Below are positions 51,134 through 58,803 of a DNA stretch of 64,000 bases, one piece after another. Below the pieces are notes generated by a model. It saw nothing but the letters and a program-made list of their open reading frames with translations. It was not told the origin of the DNA and did no database searches. The first letter of the stretch is position 1, and each line of letters starts with the position of its first letter. The translations under genes were made by a program, and so were the position numbers. This DNA comes from Pantoea endophytica. Its GTDB lineage: Bacteria > Pseudomonadota > Gammaproteobacteria > Enterobacterales > Enterobacteriaceae. The stretch is taken from the NCBI RefSeq assembly GCF_002858935.1, contig NZ_PJRT01000033.1, forward strand, positions 558,001 through 622,000, read 5' to 3'.

Positions 51134-51742
51134 ATGATGAAACTCTATTGTAAGCCCGGTGCCTGTTCGCTATCACCGCATATTGTCGCGCTGGAATGCG
51201 GGCTCGACTTCACCCAGGTGAACGTGGACCTGCAGAAGAAAGTGACCGAGCAGGGAGAAGATTATTGGCAGATTAACCCGAAAGGACAAGTGCCGGCGCT
51301 GCAGTTTGACGATGGCAGCATCCTGACCGAAGGCGTGGCGATTGTACAATATCTGGCGGATCTTAAGCCGGATCGCCACCTGCTGGCACCGACCGGCAGC
51401 CTGACGCGCTATCACACGCTGGAGTGGTTGAGTTTTGTCAGCAGCGAACTGCACAAAAGTTTTAGCCCGCTGTTCCGTCCGGATACGCCGGAAGAGTACA
51501 AAACCATTGCCCGTGCGCAGCTGGAGAAAAAGTATCAGCAGGTGAATGAGGCGTTGCAGGATAAACAGTGGCTGCTGGGATTACGCTTTACCGTTGCCGA
51601 TGTGTATCTGTTCGTGGTGACGCGCTGGGCTAAAGCCATCAAGCTGGATTTAGCGGGGCTGGATGCGCTGGAAGCCTGGTTTAATCGGGTTGCAGAGCGC
51701 CCAGTGGTGCAGGCGGCATTGAAGGCGGAAGGTTTGGTTTAA
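51134..51742 (+). CDS. gstA: glutathione S-transferase, beta class
   Basis: The 202-residue protein has a thioredoxin-like N-terminal domain with the bacterial beta-class cysteine (KPGACSLSPHI, Cys11) and the cis-Pro segment GQVPALQFDDGS, followed by an all-helical domain. It resembles E. coli GstA throughout. It conjugates glutathione to electrophiles in the cytoplasm. AGGAG lies just upstream of two adjacent ATGs (51134 and 51137); the second would give the 201-residue form. Confidence 0.94.
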   Translation: MMKLYCKPGACSLSPHIVALECGLDFTQVNVDLQKKVTEQGEDYWQINPKGQVPALQFDDGSILTEGVAIVQYLADLKPDRHLLAPTGSLTRYHTLEWLSFVSSELHKSFSPLFRPDTPEEYKTIARAQLEKKYQQVNEALQDKQWLLGLRFTVADVYLFVVTRWAKAIKLDLAGLDALEAWFNRVAERPVVQAALKAEGLV

Positions 51743-51787
51743 TCCGGCGCTATTCTTCGTCGGGTCGCTATCAGTGCGTACGCCCCA

Positions 51788-51845
51788 GATCGTTGGATCG
51801 TCATTCATGGTGAGCTGAATGGCAGGTGCGCAGGACTGCGCACCT
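51788..51845. repeat. second composite intergenic repeat (gstA-pdxY)
   Basis: GATCGTTGGATCGTCATTCA (from 51788) resembles the module at 24857, and a perfect 10-bp hairpin AGGTGCGCAG / CTGCGCACCT (51824-51845) matches the other module at 24832. It separates convergent gstA and pdxY and can terminate either. Confidence 0.6.
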
Positions 51846-51855
51846 CACGGGGAAT

Positions 51856-52716
51856 TTACAGCTTTTCAGCGGCGAAATGCTGTGTCGGCTTGGCAATCGC
51901 ATCCTGCGCGGCCACCAACTGCAATTCGTACTCGCCCATTTCGTGGGTTTTCAGCATCACTTCATAAACCGCCGCGGTGATGTGCTCGAGCGCATCCTGC
52001 AGCGACTTGCCGTGCAGCAGATCGACCAGCAGCAGACCGCTGGTGAGATCGCCCACGCCAACCGGCTGACGCACGCCAAAGTCCACCAGCGGACGGCTGA
52101 TGTGCCAGCACTCATCGGCGGTCACCAGCAGCATCTCAAAACGATCGCTACGACGTCCGGCACGCGCCAGATGTTTCACCAGCACCACTTTCGGGCCTTT
52201 GCTAATCAGTTCTCGTGCCGCAACCACCGCTTGCTCGACGTTGGCCACTTCATGGCCGCTGAGCATCTCCAGCTCCAGCAGGTTCGGGGCGATGATGTCA
52301 CTGGCGGGCAACGCCATTTTACAGTGAAACTCCGCCACGCCCGGCGCCACGATGCAGCCTTTCTCCGGATGGCCCATCACCGGATCGCAGAAGAACCACG
52401 CATGCGGATTGGCTTCTTTCACCAGACGCACGATTTCCAGAATCTGTTCGCCCTGCTCCGCCGATCCCAAATAGCCGCTCAGCACCGCATCACAGGTTTT
52501 CAGGCGGTCAACTGCCGCAATGCCTTTAACGATGTCGGTCAAATGCGTGGCGGGCATTACGGTGCCGGTCCAGTGTCCATATTGGGTGTGATTAGAAAAT
52601 TGCACGGTATTCAGCGGCCAAACGTTTGCGCCCATGCGGCGCATCGGGAATTCGGCAGCGCTGTTACCGGCGTGTCCGTAAACAACGTGAGATTGAATTG
52701 CGAGAATATTTTTCAT
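51856..52716 (-). CDS. pdxY: pyridoxal kinase PdxY
   Basis: The 286-residue ribokinase-family enzyme phosphorylates pyridoxal in the B6 salvage pathway. Family features include ILAIQSHVVYGHAGNSAAEFPM at the N-terminus, YLGSAEQGEQILEIV, the PVMGH segment, and the anion-hole motif PVGVGDLTSGLLL near the C-terminus with its catalytic Asp. It lies downstream of tyrS on the same strand, separated by a terminator, as in E. coli; pdxH is also close. Confidence 0.96.
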   Translation of the reverse strand: MKNILAIQSHVVYGHAGNSAAEFPMRRMGANVWPLNTVQFSNHTQYGHWTGTVMPATHLTDIVKGIAAVDRLKTCDAVLSGYLGSAEQGEQILEIVRLVKEANPHAWFFCDPVMGHPEKGCIVAPGVAEFHCKMALPASDIIAPNLLELEMLSGHEVANVEQAVVAARELISKGPKVVLVKHLARAGRRSDRFEMLLVTADECWHISRPLVDFGVRQPVGVGDLTSGLLLVDLLHGKSLQDALEHITAAVYEVMLKTHEMGEYELQLVAAQDAIAKPTQHFAAEKL

Positions 52717-52740
52717 TTTGCCCTGTACTGCTGTCTTGCC

Positions 52741-52766
52741 ATAAAAAAGGGCCGGAAGCCGGCCCT
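52741..52766 (-). terminator. tyrS terminator
   Basis: AGGGCCGG-AAG-CCGGCCCT (52748-52766), followed on the minus strand by TTTTTT; it lies between the tyrS stop and the pdxY start, so pdxY is reached by read-through or its own promoter. Confidence 0.85.
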
Positions 52767-52772
52767 GAACGC

Positions 52773-54047
52773 TTACTGCCAGTTAATCAGGCAGTAATGT
52801 TTTTTACCGCGACGCAACAACGTGAAACGTCCAAACAGTTTATCGCTGTCGCTGAAACGGTACTCCGCATCTGACTGTTTTTCGCCATTCAGCGATACCG
52901 CGTTAGAACCGATCATGGTGCGCGCCTGGCCGCGTGATGGCACCAGCTCAGCCGCCACCAGCGCCTGCTGCAAATCGTCTTCTGCCGTCAGCGTGATGGT
53001 TGGCATGCCGTCCTGCGCTAGTTGCTCGAAGTCCGCTTCGGTCATCGCGCTCAGGCTGCCGGAGAACAGGCTCTCGGTGATGCGTTTTGCCGCAGTCAAG
53101 CCGCTTTCGCCGTGCACCAGACGCGTCACCTGCTCAGCCAGCACGTATTGCGCGCGTGGCGCTGTGCCGCTGTTTTTGTCTTCTTCTTCCAGCGCATTGA
53201 TCTCTTCAATGCTCATGAAGGTGAAGAACTTCAGGAAGCGATATACGTCGGCATCCGCAGTGTTGATCCAGAACTGGTAGAACTTGTATGGACTGGTTTT
53301 CTTCGCATCCAGCCACACTGCGCCACCTTCGGTTTTACCGAACTTGGTACCGTCAGACTTGGTGATCAGCGGTACGGTCAAGCCCCACGCCTGCTGCTGA
53401 TGCAGACGACGCGTCAGATCGATACCGGAGGTGATGTTGCCCCACTGATCGGAACCGCCAATCTGTAGCACCACATTGTGACGCTTGTTCAGCTCCGCAA
53501 AGTCATAACCCTGCAGCAGGTTGTAGGAGAACTCGGTGTAAGAGATGCCCTGATCTTCGCGGTTCAGACGCTGTTTCACCGCTTCGCGGTTGATCATCTG
53601 ATTCACTGAGAAGTGCTTACCGATGTCGCGCAGGAAGGTCAGCACGTTCATGCCGCCAAACCAGTCGTAGTTGTTCGCGGCAATCGCGCTGTTGTCGCCG
53701 CAATCGAAGCTGAGGAAAGGCGCGACCTGGTTGCGGATCTTATCCACCCACTCGCCAACGGTTTCAGCGGTGTTAAGTTTACGTTCTGCTGCTTTAAAGC
53801 TGGGATCGCCAATCAGACCGGTGGCACCACCCACCAGCGCGACCGGCTTGTGTCCGGCATCCTGAAAACGTTTCAGGCAGAGCAGCGGCACCAGATGGCC
53901 CAAATGCAAGCTATCAGCGGTAGGATCGAAGCCGCAATAGAGTGCAATTGGCCCTTGCGCCAGTCGCTCTGCTAACGCTTCTTCATCCGTTACCTGGGCG
54001 ACTAAGCCCCTTTCTTGCAATTGTTGTATCAGGTTACTGCTGGTCAT
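52773..54047 (-). CDS. tyrS: tyrosyl-tRNA synthetase
   Basis: The 424-residue class I synthetase attaches tyrosine to tRNA-Tyr. It has the HIGH-type motif HLGH in FDPTADSLHLGHLVPLL, the KMSKS-type motif KFGKT, and a C-terminal S4 RNA-binding domain (PSRGQARTMIGSNAVSLNGEK). ATG at 54047 with GGAG upstream gives the E. coli length; an upstream extension is rejected. Essential and highly conserved. Confidence 0.98.
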   Translation of the reverse strand: MTSSNLIQQLQERGLVAQVTDEEALAERLAQGPIALYCGFDPTADSLHLGHLVPLLCLKRFQDAGHKPVALVGGATGLIGDPSFKAAERKLNTAETVGEWVDKIRNQVAPFLSFDCGDNSAIAANNYDWFGGMNVLTFLRDIGKHFSVNQMINREAVKQRLNREDQGISYTEFSYNLLQGYDFAELNKRHNVVLQIGGSDQWGNITSGIDLTRRLHQQQAWGLTVPLITKSDGTKFGKTEGGAVWLDAKKTSPYKFYQFWINTADADVYRFLKFFTFMSIEEINALEEEDKNSGTAPRAQYVLAEQVTRLVHGESGLTAAKRITESLFSGSLSAMTEADFEQLAQDGMPTITLTAEDDLQQALVAAELVPSRGQARTMIGSNAVSLNGEKQSDAEYRFSDSDKLFGRFTLLRRGKKHYCLINWQ

Positions 54048-54185
54048 CACTGACTCCAAATTGATCAGACTGCACCTAGGCTGGTACACAGCTTTCCGCT
54101 GACGTGCGGAGACGAAAAAAAGAGGGCTATAGCATAAAGCGCTGACGCCAACTGCGCCAGCGTTGAAAGGGGATAAAACGCAGTT

Positions 54186-54842
54186 TTACGGGGCTAAACG
54201 GTCAATCGACCAGCCATTGTCATTACGCTGGTAGAGGAAGCGATCGTGCAGACGATGTTCGCCGCCCTGCCAGAACTCCACGGTGTGGAATCTGACACGG
54301 TAGCCGCCCCAGAAACTCGGCAGCGGCACGTCGCCCTGCTGGAATTTCTGTTTGAGTTCGAGGAACTTGCCTTCCAGCACGCCGCGCGCCGAGATGCGGC
54401 TTGATTGCTTCGACACCCATGCGCCAATCTGGCTATCACGCGGGCGGCTGCTGAAGTACTTCAGTACCTCCAGCGGCGACAGTTTTTCCACTTCGCCCAG
54501 CACCATCACCTGACGCTCAAGGAAGTGCCATGGAAAGTGCAGCGAAATACGCGGATTCTCTGCCAGCTGCAGCGCCTTGCGGCTGCCGAGATTGGTATAG
54601 AACACCATGCCTTGCTCGTCGTAATGCTTCAGCAGCACGATGCGCTGATAAGGTTGGCCGCTGCTGTCAACGGTGGCGACCGTCATTGCCGTCGGATCCG
54701 GCAACTGCGCGGTGCAGGCCTGCTGCAGCCACTGCTCAAACAGCGCCAAAGGGTTATCGGGCAGATCTTTACGTCGCAGCCCGCCGCGGGTGTATTCACG
54801 ACGCAGATGGGCAATATGTTGCAAGCTGTCACTGTCGCTCAT
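54186..54842 (-). CDS. pdxH: pyridoxine 5'-phosphate oxidase
   Basis: The 218-residue flavoenzyme makes pyridoxal 5'-phosphate from the pyridoxine or pyridoxamine phosphate, the last step of B6 synthesis and salvage. FMN and substrate motifs are visible: QRIVLLKHYDEQGMVFYTN, SRKALQLAENPR, SRPRDSQIGAWVSKQSS and the C-terminal FWQGGEHRLHDRFLY. Start 54842 gives exactly the E. coli length. It follows mliC on the same strand by 20 nt. Confidence 0.97.
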   Translation of the reverse strand: MSDSDSLQHIAHLRREYTRGGLRRKDLPDNPLALFEQWLQQACTAQLPDPTAMTVATVDSSGQPYQRIVLLKHYDEQGMVFYTNLGSRKALQLAENPRISLHFPWHFLERQVMVLGEVEKLSPLEVLKYFSSRPRDSQIGAWVSKQSSRISARGVLEGKFLELKQKFQQGDVPLPSFWGGYRVRFHTVEFWQGGEHRLHDRFLYQRNDNGWSIDRLAP

Positions 54843-54862
54843 GCTGTTTCTCTTTCTCACGT

Positions 54863-55192
54863 TTACTGAACGGAGGTATCCGCGTTCTGCAGTTCACAAT
54901 CATTAATCACGATTTTGTTATTACGTTCAACAAAAGCGCCATTGCCTTTTGACCAGAAGACGTAAGTGCCGTCGCTGTAGCGCGCGCCAGAGGCCGACAC
55001 CGTTTGTGCCAGCGTCAGGGGCTTACCATCCAGAATAAAGCTCACCTGCTGCTTCGCGTTATCCTGAGTGACCGTCAGCGGCAAAGTCCCGCACTGATAG
55101 CGCAGCTGTTGCGGTGTCTCTTCCTGCTTATGCATCATGCCGCAGCCACTTAATAGCGCCACGCTGCTCAGTATCATCATTATGTTTTTCAT
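54863..55192 (-). CDS. mliC: membrane-bound C-type lysozyme inhibitor
   Basis: The 109-residue lipoprotein has signal motif LLSGC (Cys17) and a MliC domain (YQCGTLPLTVTQDNAKQQVSFILDGKPLTLAQTVSASGARYSDGTYVFWSKGNGAFVE), with the conserved Ser/Lys-containing ASGARY and WxKGxxA segments that block the lysozyme active site. It protects peptidoglycan from host C-type lysozyme at the outer membrane. Lies between anmK and pdxH, as in E. coli (where it is also called ydhA). Confidence 0.94.
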   Translation of the reverse strand: MKNIMMILSSVALLSGCGMMHKQEETPQQLRYQCGTLPLTVTQDNAKQQVSFILDGKPLTLAQTVSASGARYSDGTYVFWSKGNGAFVERNNKIVINDCELQNADTSVQ

Positions 55193-55201
55193 TTTTACCT
55201 C

Positions 55202-56323
55202 TTAACGACCAAGTCGGGGATTGGCGGGGTAAATTGCGCCCAATACGCTCATGTCCCGCGCACCCGTTACCGCTGGCAGGTTGCCCGGTAACCCATTTAA
55301 TGTGCGAAACGCCAGCCACGCAAAGGCCAGCGCTTCCATATCATCACCGCTGATGCCCGCTTCGTCGGTGGTACCGACTTCCGTTCCCGACAGATGCGTG
55401 GCTAGCCGCGCCATCAGCAGTGGATTTCGGCTGCCACCACCGCAGACCAACAGACGATCGCAACCGTCGTTGAGCTGCACCTGCTGCGCAATGGTTAACG
55501 CCGTCAGCTCGGTCAGCGTGGCCTGTACATCCTGTGGTGCCAGCGCCGGGAAACGCTGCAGCTGCTGCTCGATCCAGCTGAGATTGAAATATTCGCGCCC
55601 GGTGCTTTTTGGCGGCGGCAGTGCAAACCACGGATCGCTGAGCATCAACTCCAGCAGCGCTGGAACCACCTGTCCGCTGCGCGCCCAGGCGGCATCTTTG
55701 TCGTACGGCAAACCTTTGTTGCGCCAAATCCACGCATCGATCAGCATATTGCCCGGCCCGGTATCAAAACCGCGTACCGGCTGGCCGGGGAGCAGCAGTG
55801 ACAGATTAGCGATGCCGCCGATGTTCAGCACCATGCGGCGCTCAACGCTGTCCATCAACAGCGCCTGATGGAAAGCCGGCACCAGCGGCGCGCCCTGCCC
55901 GCCGAGCGCCATATCGCGGCGACGAAAATCCCCAATCACCGTGACGCCGGTTGCCGCCGCGATCTGGTTGTTATCGCCAATTTGCAGTGTATTCGGCGCA
56001 TCACTTTGCGGCTCATGCCACACCGTTTGTCCGTGGCAGCCAATCGCCATAATGTCGCTGGCCTCCAGCGACTGCTGGTGCATCAAGGTTAAAACCGCCT
56101 CGGCGAACAGCTTGCCCAGCCGCGTATCCAGCTGCCCGAGCTGCGACAGCGTCAAGGTTTGCCCCTGACAAATGGCCAGCACCTGCTGGCGCAATTCCTG
56201 CGGGATGGGATGACAATAGCTGGCCTGCTGCGCCACCATTTGACCATCAATGGCCGCCAGTACCACGTCCACGCCATCAAGGCTGGTGCCGGACATCACG
56301 CCAATATAGCGTCCTGATTTCAT
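55202..56323 (-). CDS. anmK: anhydro-N-acetylmuramic acid kinase
   Basis: The 373-residue kinase cleaves and phosphorylates anhydro-MurNAc to MurNAc 6-phosphate during murein recycling. It starts with the ATP-binding MSGTSLDGVDVVLA segment, and GCHGQTVWHEP, FDTGPGNMLIDAWI and LLVCGGGSRNPLLMARL are typical. It is slightly longer than the E. coli enzyme (369). It precedes mliC by 9 nt, linking cell-wall recycling with lysozyme defence. Confidence 0.97.
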   Translation of the reverse strand: MKSGRYIGVMSGTSLDGVDVVLAAIDGQMVAQQASYCHPIPQELRQQVLAICQGQTLTLSQLGQLDTRLGKLFAEAVLTLMHQQSLEASDIMAIGCHGQTVWHEPQSDAPNTLQIGDNNQIAAATGVTVIGDFRRRDMALGGQGAPLVPAFHQALLMDSVERRMVLNIGGIANLSLLLPGQPVRGFDTGPGNMLIDAWIWRNKGLPYDKDAAWARSGQVVPALLELMLSDPWFALPPPKSTGREYFNLSWIEQQLQRFPALAPQDVQATLTELTALTIAQQVQLNDGCDRLLVCGGGSRNPLLMARLATHLSGTEVGTTDEAGISGDDMEALAFAWLAFRTLNGLPGNLPAVTGARDMSVLGAIYPANPRLGR

Positions 56324-56598
56324 AGCGGTTCACTCCCTTAACATCGTCTGGCTTAAGCCTGGCAAATTACCGGGTCTAATTCTATGATAAAATTCCGCTT
56401 TTCAGCGTCACTGCACAGTGCATTCCAGCTCAAAAATATTTTCGTTGGGTAATTGAATTTTTGTTGAGGGACGATGGTCTATGCTTCGCCCCAGCCGCGT
56501 TTTATACGGACTTAGCGTCATTTGCCAGTTTTCTGTCTTATACTCTGTGCAGTACAGGATGAGAAATATGGCGTTTTTTTGCATTAAGGAGCGTTCTG

Positions 56599-57066
56599 AT
56601 GATTAAGCGTTTTGTAGCCGTGGCGTTGACCGGCTTAACTCTGGCAGGTTGTGCCAACGACAGCACCCTTTCCGGTGACGTTTACAGCGCCAGCGAAGCT
56701 AAACAAGTACAAAGTGTTTCCTATGGCACGCTGGTTTCTGTTCGTCCGGTGAAAATCCAGGGCGGCGATGAAAACAACGTGATTGGCGCAATTGGTGGTG
56801 CAGTACTGGGCGGTTTCCTCGGTAACACCATTGGCGGCGGCAGCGGTCGCAGTCTGGCAACCGCTGGCGGTGCGGTACTCGGTGGCGTAGCCGGTCAGGG
56901 CGTTCAGGGTGCGGTCAACAAATCTGACGGTGTCGAGCTGGAGATCCGCAAGGATGATGGCAACACCATCATGGTGGTGCAGAAGCAAGCTGCCACCCGT
57001 TACTCGGTTGGCCAGCGCGTCGTGATGGCGTCAAACGGCAGCCAGGTTACCGTTTCGCCACGTTAA
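56599..57066 (+). CDS. slyB: outer-membrane lipoprotein SlyB
   Basis: The 155-residue protein has a lipoprotein signal LTLAGC (Cys18) and a glycine-zipper segment (VIGAIGGAVLGGFLGNTIGGGSGRSLATAGGAVLGGVAGQGVQGAV), then a beta domain. SlyB belongs to the PhoP regulon of enterics and forms rings that stabilise outer-membrane proteins under envelope stress. A clear PhoP box was not found in the 275-bp upstream region. AGGAGCG-like site (AAGGAG) precedes the ATG. Convergent with slyA. Confidence 0.95.
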   Translation: MIKRFVAVALTGLTLAGCANDSTLSGDVYSASEAKQVQSVSYGTLVSVRPVKIQGGDENNVIGAIGGAVLGGFLGNTIGGGSGRSLATAGGAVLGGVAGQGVQGAVNKSDGVELEIRKDDGNTIMVVQKQAATRYSVGQRVVMASNGSQVTVSPR

Positions 57067-57076
57067 GCGAACAGAT

Positions 57077-57109
57077 AAAAAAAACCGACGCCTGGCGTCG
57101 GTTTTTTTA
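57077..57109. terminator. bidirectional slyB/slyA terminator
   Basis: ACCGACG-CCTGG-CGTCGGT with a run of A before and T after can end transcription from both sides; the minus-strand T tract reaches the plus-side A run, and the slyA stop codon sits inside its edge. Confidence 0.9.
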
Positions 57110-57544
57110 TTTCTCGCGGTTATGAAACTCAAGAATGTTTTTTTCCAGCCGCGCAATCAGCGTCACCATCTGATTGATCTCCTCCAGGCTGATGCCGGAA
57201 AGAATGTCATCGCGCGTGGCATCAATTACATTCTCAACCTGCTCGATAATCGGCTCAGCCTGCTTGGTCAACTTGATGCGCTTGGCGCGACGATCGTTGG
57301 CGCAGGTCGCGCGGGTGATCAATCCTTTCTCTTCCAGCTGATCCAGCGTGCGCACCAGTGAAGGCTGCTCAATGCCGATCGCTTTGGCCAGCTGAATTTG
57401 AGACTGCTCTGGCGGGAGTTGATGAATATTGTGTAGCGTCACCCAGTGTGTTTGTGTCAACTCAAGCGGTTTTAAACGCTGATCGATTAACGCGCGCCAA
57501 ATGCGCACCAGACGAGACAGATCGGTTCCCAAGGGCGTATCCAT
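57107..57544 (-). CDS. slyA: MarR-family regulator SlyA
   Basis: The 145-residue winged-helix dimer closely follows E. coli/Salmonella SlyA (LSRLVRIWRALIDQRLKPLELTQTHWVTLHNIHQLPPEQSQIQLAKAIGIEQPSLVRTLDQLEEKGLI). SlyA relieves H-NS silencing of virulence and envelope genes. It is divergent from ydhIJK, with a SlyA box between, so autoregulation and control of the efflux operon are likely. Stop codon overlaps the shared terminator. Confidence 0.97.
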   Translation of the reverse strand: MDTPLGTDLSRLVRIWRALIDQRLKPLELTQTHWVTLHNIHQLPPEQSQIQLAKAIGIEQPSLVRTLDQLEEKGLITRATCANDRRAKRIKLTKQAEPIIEQVENVIDATRDDILSGISLEEINQMVTLIARLEKNILEFHNREK

Positions 57545-57559
57545 TGCATCTCCTTATAA

Positions 57560-57571
57560 TTAGCTTGCTAG
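57560..57571. promoter_or_regulatory. SlyA box between slyA and ydhI
   Basis: Read on the minus strand, CTAGCAAGCTAA differs from the SlyA consensus TTAGCAAGCTAA at one base. It lies 16 bp before slyA and 125 bp before ydhI, fitting autorepression. Confidence 0.8.
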
Positions 57572-57695
57572 CTATTAAGCCAGATTTTACACTATTCTGC
57601 GAGTTTACCTGGCAAATTACAAATACCAGGCCTGCATATACGCTTGCCGTCTACGCGCTATTTAGATGATTCCCGGTCAAAAAGGATGATGACAC

Positions 57696-57932
57696 GTGTC
57701 CCTAACCGCCTTTTCCCCCAGCGCCCCGCTTACCGACCTGGTGTTCGGTGCGTCGCTGTTTTTTCCGCCGCTGTTTAAAGCGGTGTTACTCGGTTTCTTT
57801 TTCTGGTTGTTGATTCACCCGCTGATACGCGGCTGGATCTACTCTGGCGATGTCTGGCATCCCACCTTGATGGACCTTTCCCTGTTTGTACTGTGCGTCG
57901 CTGGCGCATTGTGGTTACTGAGCCTCGGATAA
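57696..57932 (+). CDS. ydhI: small membrane protein YdhI (DUF1656)
   Basis: The 78-residue protein has two hydrophobic segments and a DUF1656 pattern (LTDLVFGASLFFPPLFKAVLLGFFFWLLIH). GTG at 57696 follows AAGGA by 9 nt and gives the E. coli length. Such proteins accompany AaeAB-like efflux pairs; here ydhJ starts 6 nt downstream. Precise role unknown. Confidence 0.9.
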   Translation: MSLTAFSPSAPLTDLVFGASLFFPPLFKAVLLGFFFWLLIHPLIRGWIYSGDVWHPTLMDLSLFVLCVAGALWLLSLG

Positions 57933-57938
57933 ATCACT

Positions 57939-58796
57939 ATGAAATTCAACCCTTTTAAGTATTTTTCAACCCTGGTGATTTTTGCGCTGGCCCTGCTTGC
58001 CGGATGGTGGATGTGGAATTACTACATGCAATCGCCATGGACGCGTGACGGCAAAGTGCGCGCCGAGCTGGTGGATATCACGCCGGAAGTGTCCGGTCGC
58101 ATCATCGCTCTGGAAGTGCGCGACAATCAGTTTGTGCATAAAGGCGACGTGCTGCTGAAGCTCGATCCGGTGCCGTGGCAAATTGCGCAGGCCAATGCCG
58201 AAGCCCAACTGGCTAAAGCGCAGGCCGATCTGGCCAAAGCGCAGCATGAAGCCAATCGCCGCGCCAGCCTGCCGCGCAACGTCATTTCAGCGGAAGATAT
58301 GGATGCCGCCCGCTTAACCGCCAATGCTGCCGCAGCGACGGCAAAAGCGGCGCAGGCTAGCCTCGATCAGGCACGCTGGAATCTTGAGCAAACCACCATT
58401 ACCGCGCCCACCGATGGCTGGATCAGCAACCTGACGCTGCGCACCGGCAACTATGCCAGCGCCGGTACGCCACTGTTTGCGCTGGTCGACAGCCACTCTT
58501 ACTACGTGATGGGCTATTTCGAAGAGACTAAGCTGCGCCATATTCAGCCCGGCGCAGCCGCGCAAATTGTGTTGTACAGCAACGGCGCGCACTTGCAGGG
58601 TTCAGTGGAAAGTATCGGACGCGCCATTTATGACCAAAGCGTCGCCAGCGATGGCGGGCTGGTGCCCGATATCAAGCCTAACGTGCCTTGGGTGCGCCTG
58701 GCGCAGCGCGTGCCGGTGCGTATTCGCTTAGACGCGTTGCCGGAAGGTGTGCCGCTGGTGGCGGGCACCACCTGCACCATCTCCATCGCCCACTGA
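57939..58796 (+). CDS. ydhJ: HlyD-family membrane fusion protein YdhJ
   Basis: The 285-residue protein has one N-terminal membrane helix, a biotinyl-lipoyl-like domain (VDITPEVSGRIIALEVRDNQFVHKGDVLLKLD), an Ala-rich coiled coil and a beta domain ending LVAGTTCTISIAH. It resembles AaeA/EmrA-type adaptors and E. coli YdhJ. It probably works with YdhK in exporting aromatic or other small molecules (inference). ydhK starts 7 nt after it. Confidence 0.93.
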   Translation: MKFNPFKYFSTLVIFALALLAGWWMWNYYMQSPWTRDGKVRAELVDITPEVSGRIIALEVRDNQFVHKGDVLLKLDPVPWQIAQANAEAQLAKAQADLAKAQHEANRRASLPRNVISAEDMDAARLTANAAAATAKAAQASLDQARWNLEQTTITAPTDGWISNLTLRTGNYASAGTPLFALVDSHSYYVMGYFEETKLRHIQPGAAAQIVLYSNGAHLQGSVESIGRAIYDQSVASDGGLVPDIKPNVPWVRLAQRVPVRIRLDALPEGVPLVAGTTCTISIAH

Positions 58797-58803
58797 GGTT
58801 GTG

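Noticed and set aside
56487..56510. PhoP box before slyB
   Set aside because: TGTTGA and GGTCTA-like elements occur upstream, but their spacing does not fit the 11-bp periodic PhoP direct repeat.
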